From positions 1 to 64,000 of the forward strand of contig WFTS01000149.1 of NCBI GenBank assembly GCA_015485385.1: a stretch of 64,000 nt of DNA, given 5' to 3'. Numbering within the stretch: position 1 is the first letter of the stretch; the number at the start of each line of letters is the position of its first letter. Position numbers and translations under genes: made by a program. Below are positions 19,105 through 26,296 of the stretch, one piece after another. Under the pieces are notes generated by a model. That model worked only from the letters and a program-made list of their open reading frames with translations. It made no database searches and was not told the DNA's origin. The stretch comes from Kordiimonadales bacterium (GTDB lineage: Bacteria; Pseudomonadota; Alphaproteobacteria; Sphingomonadales; Kordiimonadaceae).

Positions 19105-19529
19105 TCTTGCCCTGAAGCGATCTTTGGGCATGTGATACTGTTCAAATCTGTCCAAAAAGATATAGAATATGGCTCTCACAGTGCGTTTTTCGGTATAATT
19201 TCACCATTAGTTTACCGCAAGGGCTACAAAAACCCTTAAAAATATGTTACAAGTGACCTTGAGAGACGCATTTATCCTTGAATGGGATGGATTAAATGTG
19301 GGTGGCTGGCACCACCAAAATATTAATCGGCGCCATCAAAATTAAATTGACGGCACGTCCAGCAGGGCGGTGCTCTGGTTTTTTTTGGCGATTTGTCGGG
19401 AATTGGTCCTTCGGGATAATTTCCAGGGGTTTCCGCGGCCAATCTTCAAATTGGTTGCGTTTGAAACCTGTTGTGGCCTCAAGGTTTAACATGTAGGTCG
19501 CATGTTAGTGAGAAGGATAAAATATCAAT

Positions 19530-20030
19530 ATGGCTAAATCATCTAAAAAAGCATTTTCAATCGGCGATTATGTTGTTTACCCAAAGCACGGCGTTGGCAA
19601 AATTACCGAGATGGAAAGCCAAGAGATATCAGGCATGATGCTTGAACTTTATGTGGTGCGATTTGAAAAAGAACGCATGACTTTGCGCGTTCCAACCAAT
19701 AAAGCCGAAGTAAGCGGTATGCGCCGCCTGTCCTCAGACGCAACTCTGAAAGAGGCCTTCACCACCTTGAAAGGCAAAGCCCGGATTAAGCGCACCATGT
19801 GGTCGCGTCGCGCACAGGAATATGAAGCCAAAATTAATTCTGGTGATTTGGTATCTATTGCTGAAGTTGTTCGTGATTTGCACCGGGGTGCAGATCAGCC
19901 TGAACAATCCTATAGCGAGCGCCAGATTTATGAAAATGCGCTTGGACGTTTGGCAAGGGAGCTAGCAGCTGTCGAGGATATCGACGAAGAAGCTGCAATT
20001 GTTAAGCTCGAAAGTGAGCTTGTCGCATAA
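19530..20030 (+). CDS. carD: CarD family transcriptional regulator
   Basis: CarD/CdnL proteins bind RNA polymerase beta and stabilise open complexes at housekeeping promoters, including rRNA promoters. The N-terminal RNAP-interaction domain is clear (FSIGDYVVYPKHGVGKITEME, then RMTLRVPTNKAEVSGMRRLS). The helical C-terminal DNA-binding domain follows (WSRRAQEYEAKINSGDLVSIAEVVRDLHR). The length is 166 aa. The ATG is preceded by AAGGA at a rather long 12-nt spacing. It has its own terminator. The fdxA-carD neighbourhood is conserved in alphaproteobacteria. Confidence 0.95.
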   Translation: MAKSSKKAFSIGDYVVYPKHGVGKITEMESQEISGMMLELYVVRFEKERMTLRVPTNKAEVSGMRRLSSDATLKEAFTTLKGKARIKRTMWSRRAQEYEAKINSGDLVSIAEVVRDLHRGADQPEQSYSERQIYENALGRLARELAAVEDIDEEAAIVKLESELVA

Positions 20031-20052
20031 GCAATTTACGTTGCTGTGCTTG

Positions 20053-20087
20053 AAAAACCCGCCTCGATGTATCGGAGCGGGTTTTTT
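20053..20087 (+). terminator. Terminator of carD
   Basis: AAAAACCCGC and GCGGGTTTTTT arms enclose a short loop that itself can pair (CTCGAT/ATCGGAG), 23 bp after the carD stop. Confidence 0.88.
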
Positions 20088-20194
20088 CATGCGCGAGTCG
20101 CAGAGAAATAAACTTTCCTTACTTTGTTCGCTTAAGTGCAGAGATTGATGCGGGTCTTTTTGATTGTCAGAATTGGCTTTGAGGGGGCTTTATG

Positions 20195-20215
20195 AATGGC
20201 TGCGCCATTTTTTTA
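20195..20215 (+). terminator. Second terminator-like hairpin upstream of rpoH
   Basis: AATGGC-TGC-GCCATT followed by TTTTT is a small stem with a U-tract, about 190 bp before rpoH. No gene precedes it after the carD terminator. It may end a short transcript or attenuate the rpoH leader. The rest of the 370-bp spacer shows no gene. Confidence 0.5.
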
Positions 20216-20403
20216 CCATAAGATAAAAAAAATGCTGCAATTCCGGTCAAAATAGGCATAATGCACTGAATTAATCGAATACATTAATTGCTGCCATGGG
20301 AAGGGAAGCCCGGCACTTTAGGGAATTTTATCCATAAGGTGGGATGGCAGCACATTGATAACGCGGCAAAGACACAATTTATTCAGCCAAAAGGGAGGGT
20401 GTT

Positions 20404-21285
20404 TTGGCAAGAGGCAATTGGGCGACAGTAGAAGATAGAAAGCTTATTCGCTTTGCGATGAAGGCTCCTATGCTGGAACGCGGGGAAGAAGCCGAGCTTG
20501 CTATAAGCTGGCAACAAGACCGAGATGAACACGCACTGAAAAAGTTAACCGAATCGCACCTTAGGCTTGCCATTTCATCAGCGAGCAAATATCGCCACTA
20601 TGGCCTTCCGGCAGCAGATCTTATTCAAGAAGGCACGGTTGGCTTGATGGAAGCCGCTTACCGGTTTGAAATTTCCCGCGAAGTTCGTTTTTCTACCTAT
20701 GCTAACTGGTGGGTCCGTGCAGCGGTGCAGGATTATGTCCTTAGAAATTGGTCGATTGTGCGCACCGGAACAACATCGGCTCATAAATCCCTATTTTTCA
20801 ATCTCAAACGCTTGAAGGCTCGTATGGGCGTTGACCCAGACCGGCCCCTTTCTTTCACGGCTCGTAATCAGATTGCTGATGAAATGGGTGTTAAACTGAG
20901 AGATGTGGAGGCGATGGAAGGTCGTATGACCGCTAATGATCGTTCTTTGAACGCCCCTGTTGCTGACGAATCTGTTCAAGAGTGGCAAGATTTATTGGTA
21001 TCAGATGCGCCTGCGCCAGAAGCGCTTTATATGGATAGTCATGACAGCACTAAAAAAGCTCAGTTGATCGAAAAAGCAATGGAAAACCTTACTGAGCGTG
21101 AAACCTTCATTATCCGCGAGCGTCAACTAAGGGAAGACGGCGTTACTTTGGCGGTTCTTGGGGGGCAGTTGGGTATTTCCAAAGAACGCGTGCGTCAGTT
21201 GGAGGCACAGGCACTTGGTAAATTAAAGCAGGCTTTGATCCGGCGGGTTGGGGATCCGGTTTTGGCGGGGCTCGCTGACGGATAA
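20404..21285 (+). CDS. rpoH: RNA polymerase heat-shock sigma factor RpoH
   Basis: A sigma-32 family factor of 293 aa directing heat-shock genes. Region 2 is intact (HLRLAISSASKYRHYGLPAADLIQEGTVGLMEA, then FSTYANWWVRAAVQDYVLRN), and region 4 has the HTH GGQLGISKERVRQLEAQALGKLK. The QEWQDLLV segment corresponds to the RpoH box. The start is TTG, supported by GGGAGG about 6 nt upstream; no in-frame ATG fits. Alphaproteobacteria often carry two RpoH paralogues, and which one this is cannot be told here. Confidence 0.93.
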   Translation: MARGNWATVEDRKLIRFAMKAPMLERGEEAELAISWQQDRDEHALKKLTESHLRLAISSASKYRHYGLPAADLIQEGTVGLMEAAYRFEISREVRFSTYANWWVRAAVQDYVLRNWSIVRTGTTSAHKSLFFNLKRLKARMGVDPDRPLSFTARNQIADEMGVKLRDVEAMEGRMTANDRSLNAPVADESVQEWQDLLVSDAPAPEALYMDSHDSTKKAQLIEKAMENLTERETFIIRERQLREDGVTLAVLGGQLGISKERVRQLEAQALGKLKQALIRRVGDPVLAGLADG

Positions 21286-21313
21286 ATGAACAGAGGGCAT
21301 AAATACCCTTATT

Positions 21314-22141
21314 CTATTTGGTCTGAATGGGCGGTATGATAATCAACTGAGCGGCATCCTCTAAAATAATTTTTGGACCGCCTGCCCATTCCACCCAGCC
21401 CCTTACTTCGATGGTTTTGCCTTCTAAGCCAAAGCTCTGGTTTTCTGTTTCAGTGAATTGGCGGTATAGGCGTTTGGGGATTTGCACAGTAAAATCTGTC
21501 GCCCAATCTTTGCCAAAGTTTAAATAGGTGCCGCTGCGGCTCCTCTTCTCGGACAAAACCTTTCCAATGATGATTTGAAACCAGCCAGGTTGCAGCTTGT
21601 CGCTATTTGCGTGAACAGGGGATAGGCCACCGATCGCCCAAAGGCCCTTATGGCTTTCCCGTGCGTTTTTCTCGGCGCCGCGTAAGGGGTCTGCTGCGAC
21701 AGGGCGCAAGGTGTGCGGCATGAAATAGACATGCCCACCCTCAACAAGGGCATGTTGCAGCCATAAGCCGCTCGTGGTTTGCACATGGGCAACTTGCGCC
21801 CCAAGTGCTGTGGTTTTTTTCCGAGCGCAAAAAAAGTATAGATCGGTATTTTCTACTACTGCTGCGAGCGCTAATTTGGATTTTTTAGCATATGGCCAAC
21901 TTCTGTAAGGCGCGCCGGGGGGCCAATATTCCGGCGCTTTGACTTCAGCCAGCAAGATGGTTTTTCCATTCATTAGCTGGAATTTATCACCAGATATGAC
22001 CTTTTTCACTCGTCCTGAGCCGCATGCTTTTAAGCGTTTAGGCAAGAGCTCAGAAGCAGTTATTGGCCCGGCAAAACTGGTGGCTGGCGTACTGCCAACC
22101 AACCATAGTATTGCCCCCAATAAGACCACTGTTTTGATCAT
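21314..22141 (-). CDS. Secreted staphylococcal-nuclease-like protein
   Basis: A 275-residue exported protein with a signal peptide ending near TSFAG. The centre resembles the SNase/thermonuclease OB-fold (GSGRVKKVISGDKFQLMNGKTILLAEVKAPE, later LVEGGHVYFM...ARESHKGLWA). The canonical R-x-x-G-I-D-A-P-E Arg/Asp active site is altered to LAEVKAPE, so nuclease activity is doubtful. The C-terminal domain (VLSEKRSRSGTYLNFGKDWATDFTV) resembles an OB-type nucleic-acid-binding domain often found after SNase domains. Only 28 bp separate its stop from that of the convergent rpoH. Confidence 0.72.
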   Translation of the reverse strand: MIKTVVLLGAILWLVGSTPATSFAGPITASELLPKRLKACGSGRVKKVISGDKFQLMNGKTILLAEVKAPEYWPPGAPYRSWPYAKKSKLALAAVVENTDLYFFCARKKTTALGAQVAHVQTTSGLWLQHALVEGGHVYFMPHTLRPVAADPLRGAEKNARESHKGLWAIGGLSPVHANSDKLQPGWFQIIIGKVLSEKRSRSGTYLNFGKDWATDFTVQIPKRLYRQFTETENQSFGLEGKTIEVRGWVEWAGGPKIILEDAAQLIIIPPIQTK

Positions 22142-22187
22142 TGGTCTACTAGTGCAGATATTGCGCGCCGGGTAAAGGTCTTAGCGT

Positions 22188-22769
22188 CTATCCAAGTTTG
22201 TCTAACGGCACGCCGCAGCTAACGCCAATACCTTCCATCGCGGCCTCTAGCGGCACATCTAACGCACTGGCTACGGTGCTGGTATAGCGCATCAGGGCAA
22301 CAGCCGCGACCACCTCAACAATCTCTGCGTCCGTCCATCCGGCGGCGCGCATGGCATCCGTCATGGCATCTGTTACACCAGCAGGTCGGCGAGCAACCTG
22401 ACGGGCAAAATCAACGGCCGCATTGTCTTTGTCGCTTAGGCGCGGTGAATGTGATCCACTAATCACTTCGACACATTCTGCCTGTGACCACTGTTTACCC
22501 AACAGCGCCATCATGTGTGCGGCTGTGCAATATTCGCATTCAACTTCGTGCGCAGTAACGGCAAAAAACACCCGCTTTAATTCTTCCCGGATATTACCTT
22601 CACTTGCTGTCATTAGGCTGAGCGTCCAAAGGGCATCAGTTGTTTCAGGCAGGTGTGCAAGGCCTTTCTGGAGGCCGGGCACCATATGATAATAAGCTTT
22701 CACGCGTTCAAAAACTTCTTGAGTACGTCCGGTTGCCTTGTCTGGGTCTATTAGTTTTACACGGGCCAT
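22188..22769 (-). CDS. Carboxymuconolactone decarboxylase / AhpD-like protein
   Basis: A 193-residue all-helical protein of the CMD/AhpD-like family. The redox motif CEYCTAAHMMAL (CxxC plus His three residues later, the peroxidase-type active site) and the C-terminal half (GWTDAEIVEVVAAVALMRYTSTVASALDVPLE) are typical. Members are usually peroxidase-related disulfide reductases or are unassigned. It is the last gene of a tetR-sulfurtransferase-CMD operon, 33 bp after the sulfurtransferase. A role in thiol or peroxide stress is inferred from that context. Confidence 0.85.
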   Translation of the reverse strand: MARVKLIDPDKATGRTQEVFERVKAYYHMVPGLQKGLAHLPETTDALWTLSLMTASEGNIREELKRVFFAVTAHEVECEYCTAAHMMALLGKQWSQAECVEVISGSHSPRLSDKDNAAVDFARQVARRPAGVTDAMTDAMRAAGWTDAEIVEVVAAVALMRYTSTVASALDVPLEAAMEGIGVSCGVPLDKLG

Positions 22770-22802
22770 GAGTTTGCTCTTTCTTTCGAGGTTAATAGAG
22801 GA

Positions 22803-23732
22803 TTATGTGATTTCAACAGGGAGGGACGTATCCAGACCCCATTCCATCCATGATGCATCATAAAGTGCGGTTTTTTCATGCCCCATCAGAGCTAGAATAA
22901 AGAGGCTGAAGGAGGCAAATATGCCACCGCCACAATATGTAATAACCGGCTGTTCTGGTGCAATTTCTGCGCTTTCCCATAAAGTTTTCAGTTCAGAAAA
23001 CGGTAATATGCGCAAGGATTTTGGATCCAGATTAGCTTCAGCCGGAATATTGTGGGCACTGGGGATATGGCCTTTTCGGTGTCGAGGATAAAGCCCCATC
23101 TGGCCTTGGTAAAAAGGCACAGGCAAAGCGTCTAGGATACGGGTTTTTCCATCTGAAATTGCAGCGAGAACGTCCTGTTTTTCGACGCGTAGATCAGGAT
23201 TTATACTGGCTATATAGGGGGGTGTTTGGGCCACTTTTTTGGGCTTGGTGCTTAAATCTTTTCGCGTTTGAAAATCTTCTGGGGCGGCCTCAGAGCCGGT
23301 CCCTGCCAAGGCATAGCCCGCCGCCCGCCACGCGGTAAGGCCGCCGTTCAGCATCTTCACATTTTTATGGCCATAATATCTAAGCGCCCACCAAAGCCGC
23401 GCAGCCCACACTCCGCCTCTTTCATCGTAAATCACAATGGTGGTGTCGTTGCACACACCGAGCTTGGTCATCAGCGCCTCAAAGGCGTCTTTATTAATAA
23501 TGCTGGTCGGTTGATCAGGATCTGTAAGGTCATTATATAAATCAACAAATTGTGCACCGGGGATGTGGGCCTTCTGATAACCATCTAACCCATGCACCTC
23601 TTCTAGCCGACCCTCTGAATTGAGACGAACATCAAAGCGCGCATCAAGGATACAAAGTGTGTCACAGTCCAAGTTGGCAAAGAGCCAATCAGGTTCTGCT
23701 AGATAGTATCCACCGGGATAGGGTTGGGTCAT
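22803..23732 (-). CDS. Sulfurtransferase with two rhodanese domains
   Basis: A 309-residue thiosulfate/3-mercaptopyruvate sulfurtransferase. The N-terminal rhodanese domain is non-catalytic (CILDARFDVR...GYQKAHIPGAQFVDLYNDL). The C-terminal one carries the catalytic Cys in ITYCGGGIFAS at about residue 267. The loop CGGGIFA differs from both the CGSGVTA of mercaptopyruvate enzymes and the CRKGVTA of rhodaneses, so donor preference is open. Its ATG overlaps the tetR stop as ATGA, indicating translational coupling. Confidence 0.9.
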   Translation of the reverse strand: MTQPYPGGYYLAEPDWLFANLDCDTLCILDARFDVRLNSEGRLEEVHGLDGYQKAHIPGAQFVDLYNDLTDPDQPTSIINKDAFEALMTKLGVCNDTTIVIYDERGGVWAARLWWALRYYGHKNVKMLNGGLTAWRAAGYALAGTGSEAAPEDFQTRKDLSTKPKKVAQTPPYIASINPDLRVEKQDVLAAISDGKTRILDALPVPFYQGQMGLYPRHRKGHIPSAHNIPAEANLDPKSLRILPFSELKTLWESAEIAPEQPVITYCGGGIFASFSLFILALMGHEKTALYDASWMEWGLDTSLPVEIT

Positions 23733-24406
23733 GATGCGTTTCCCTTATTACTGACATAGGCGAAAATCATATCCACCATGGGGGTGATATGGTCTGCTCT
23801 GTTAATTTCATCCGGTTGGCTTTGCCACTGCAATATCAGCCCATCATGCAGCGCCAGCATCATCCTTGCTGCCATAAGGCAATCAAGATCAGGGCGCACA
23901 TCGCCGCGCTTTTTGGCTTGTTCAAGGAAATCCGTCAGTAGCGATGTACAGTGGCGAAAAATAGATGCGGTTGCGCTTCGGTCCCAGTCGCTGCGGCCGG
24001 CCAGTGCAAAAAATTCGGTCGACAAGGCTGATCCGCATACGCCATTTTGGTGGAGTGCCCACGCACTTTCGGTAATTTCGCGGATGGCATCATATAGAGG
24101 CATGTCTGCATGAATACGCGCCGCCGTTGCTGCTGATCTCTGCTCTATATAATCAAGTTGAATGTCTCGAAACAAGGCTTGCTTGGTTTCAAAGTGTACA
24201 TAAAGCGCACCTCTAGCAACACCTGCAGCTTTGGCGATTTGGGCAACACTGGCCGCTTCATATCCATGTTTTGCGAAAACGCCTTTTGCTGCCTCTAGGA
24301 GGCGAGCGCGTGTTTGGGCCTTTTGCTGTTGCCGCTTATTATTGCGCGCGGGCTCTGGCATCGGGGGTGATGTTAGCGTTGATCTTGATGCAGAGAGCTT
24401 ATTCAT
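23729..24406 (-). CDS. TetR family transcriptional repressor
   Basis: The first gene of a three-gene operon. The N-terminal HTH is RLLEAAKGVFAKHGYEAASVAQIAKAAGVARGALYVHFETKQALF, a classic TetR signature. The C-terminal ligand domain resembles the AcrR-like group (ESAWALHQNGVCG...LMAARMMLALHDGLILQWQ). I choose the ATG at 24406 (MNKLSASRST) because the ORF-track start is a TTG lying inside the palindromic operator region. It overlaps the sulfurtransferase by ATGA. It probably represses its own operon through the upstream dyads. Confidence 0.9.
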   Translation of the reverse strand: MNKLSASRSTLTSPPMPEPARNNKRQQQKAQTRARLLEAAKGVFAKHGYEAASVAQIAKAAGVARGALYVHFETKQALFRDIQLDYIEQRSAATAARIHADMPLYDAIREITESAWALHQNGVCGSALSTEFFALAGRSDWDRSATASIFRHCTSLLTDFLEQAKKRGDVRPDLDCLMAARMMLALHDGLILQWQSQPDEINRADHITPMVDMIFAYVSNKGNAS

Positions 24407-24432
24407 ATACTGATTTTCAAGTTTATTATGGA

Positions 24433-24473
24433 TGAACAACTGTTCAGTGAACGTTTATTCATTAAAATGAATA
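24433..24473 (-). promoter_or_regulatory. Palindromic operators upstream of tetR
   Basis: Two perfect dyads sit just before tetR: TGAACA-AC-TGTTCA (24433-24446) and TATTCATT-AA-AATGAATA (24456-24473), with a looser TGAA-N6-TTCA between them. They are the likely binding sites of the adjacent TetR protein. Confidence 0.6.
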
Positions 24474-24679
24474 TAAAGTCAAGCTTCGAGGAAGTTTGAA
24501 GCTCCTTAATTTGGGTCCTTAGGCTGCAAGCGAGGCCTATGGCTTCATCTGTTCAAAGCAAAAGGACGCTTGTTTGTCACTTTGTGGGTTTGGGTGAAGG
24601 CCCCAGTGTTCAGCCCGTTGACGCAGAGCCGTAATCCCGCTATAGCGAGGCGGCTTTTCAAGCCTATATTCTAAGCTTG

Positions 24680-24756
24680 GGTCCCGTAGCTCAGTCGGAT
24701 AGAGCACCAGATTCCTAATCTGGGGGCCGGTGGTTCGAATCCACCCGGGATCACCA
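24680..24756 (+). tRNA. tRNA-Arg (anticodon CCT)
   Basis: A complete cloverleaf can be drawn by hand. The acceptor is GGTCCCG with CGGGATC (one G-U), D arm GCTC/GAGC, and anticodon stem CCAGA/TCTGG with loop TTCCTAA. The T arm is GGTGG-TTCGAAT-CCACC, and an encoded CCA ends the gene. The anticodon CCT reads AGG, so it is tRNA-Arg. Including CCA the length is 77 nt. The minus-strand ORF over it (GDPGWIRTTGPQIRNLV) is a well-known false translation of tRNA genes. Confidence 0.96.
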
Positions 24757-24803
24757 TATTTTTCAAACATCTAAGACATGTTACGGTCTGATATAGTCAT
24801 GCG

Positions 24804-24834
24804 CCCTCAGAGGCTCATGCCTCTTTGGGGTTTT
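24804..24834 (+). terminator. Terminator of tRNA-Arg
   Basis: The AGAGGC-TCAT-GCCTCT stem, extended by CCC/GGG across a small internal loop, is followed by TTTT. It lies 48 bp after the tRNA. The 310 bp from here to the next gene show nothing convincing. Confidence 0.65.
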
Positions 24835-25144
24835 GGGTGCAACCATCTATAAAATTTGGACACCCAAATTGTTCACAGATCACTTTTTGTCCTGCCCTTG
24901 CTATATGAAGCAGAGCCCCTGCAACGTCATGATTTTTTCTCTAAGTGCAACAAGGGCGTCAGCTACGCTATGTTAAAGGGTATAGCGTGCATATTAAAAC
25001 TCCAGCATGATATCCGCGTTAGCCGTATTGGTACTTATGCCGTGGTGGAAAAGATAAAGATTGGAGGTGTCTTTGCGGGGGGACCGTCCTGTGTTTAGAG
25101 TTGCAAGGGGCATCTCAAAAGCTTTGGCCGCGAGAAGAAGTTTG

Positions 25145-26212
25145 ATGGTGATGTGGACTCGACAAAATTTGCTGTGTGTATTTTTAAGCCTCGCTGTTTT
25201 TGTCTCAAATCCTGTGGTGGGGGGGCAAATACCAGCGCCAGCTTTATTAAAAAATAGCAAATATTCAGAATCATGGGATCAACAATTTCTCTTTGAAAAC
25301 AATACTGTCATCTCTAGCCAGTTTTTGATCGTCAACATGCCGTTTAGTAAGTTTCACGGTATGATGGTCGCCACAGTGAAGGAACCACAGAAATCAACCG
25401 TAGTTATTAAAAATGGTCGGCGGCGTAGTGGGTGGAATTTCTCAGGTGAAGACCAAAAACTAACGATTTTTCAACATGAATTGTCTGCCTCCACGCCCGG
25501 CTTTTTAATGCAGTTACATAATACCGCCGCTGAAGTTGATCTGTTATTTACAACACCCGCGCAAGCGATACCGTTAGTAGATGCTGGCGGTAAGCTCGGC
25601 CTACCGCAAATAACTTTATATGCCCCGCCTGCACGCGCTTATGCGCGCTGGAGGGCCGGACCAGAAATTGGTGGGCTAGGGCCTGAAGGAGAATGGAGCA
25701 CTATTGGGCACGGTTTTGGCTATGGCTTACATACCGTGCATACGAAACCAATGAATGCCACGATCAAGCGCTGGCGCCGCTTCACCGGGGATCGGACCTC
25801 TGATGGCTATTGGCCCCTTTTTCATGTGATTGAAACACCGGGAGGAGACAGAAAAATCATAATGATTTTGACCACACCCCTTGGTGTATCCACGCGCTTT
25901 GATGTAACAGACTTCACAGCCTCTGAGGGCGATAAAAACTGGCGGATTAAAGCACATGCTGGTGAAAATCAGCTGACAGGCACCATCACATTAAGTCATC
26001 AGCTTGAGCGATTTAGGTTGAAGGATCAATTAAATGGTCTTGAAAAATTAGCGGCGGGCTCTTTGGCTGATATTAGCCGCACACACTATGAGGCTACTTA
26101 TAGGTTTTCTCTGACAAAAAAGGGTGTCACGAAGCTCTTTGAAGGTCGGGCCATGGCTGAAGATATCCAGATGGGTGCGGTCAAGGCTAAACGTAGGCGC
26201 GCACGCAGATAA
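25145..26212 (+). CDS. Unrecognised secreted protein
   Basis: I do not recognise the family. The ORF track starts at 25061, but the ATG at 25145 opens a good signal peptide (MVMWTRQNLLCVFLSLAVFVSNPVVGG), leaving a mature protein of about 325 residues. It is rich in beta-type patterns, with conserved-looking aromatic/Gly segments (EGEWSTIGHGFGYGLHTVH, DGYWPLFHVIETPGGDRKII). The pattern of paired strands loosely recalls lipocalin-like or carotenoid-hydratase-like beta barrels, but this is weak. The C-terminus is very basic (AKRRRARR). It converges on the TonB receptor gene and follows tRNA-Arg. Confidence 0.7.
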   Translation: MVMWTRQNLLCVFLSLAVFVSNPVVGGQIPAPALLKNSKYSESWDQQFLFENNTVISSQFLIVNMPFSKFHGMMVATVKEPQKSTVVIKNGRRRSGWNFSGEDQKLTIFQHELSASTPGFLMQLHNTAAEVDLLFTTPAQAIPLVDAGGKLGLPQITLYAPPARAYARWRAGPEIGGLGPEGEWSTIGHGFGYGLHTVHTKPMNATIKRWRRFTGDRTSDGYWPLFHVIETPGGDRKIIMILTTPLGVSTRFDVTDFTASEGDKNWRIKAHAGENQLTGTITLSHQLERFRLKDQLNGLEKLAAGSLADISRTHYEATYRFSLTKKGVTKLFEGRAMAEDIQMGAVKAKRRRARR

Positions 26213-26296
26213 GGGATGACCCAGCCTTGCTAAGGCGTGTAATGGGCTCGCTTGCTTCGTGAAAAAGGATAGCCGCTTTCAGGAAAAATACTTTCG

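Noticed and set aside
19296-19496. 66-codon ORFs on both strands before carD
   Set aside because: Mutually antisense, no ribosome site, and biased Trp/Arg/Gly content typical of chance frames.
24537-24770. Minus-strand 77-codon ORF (DPGWIRTTGPQIRNLV...)
   Set aside because: It is the antisense translation of tRNA-Arg; this peptide is a known false ORF over tRNA genes.
24856-25098. 80-codon plus-strand ORF after the tRNA
   Set aside because: No ribosome site, no recognisable pattern, and it overlaps the leader of the next gene.
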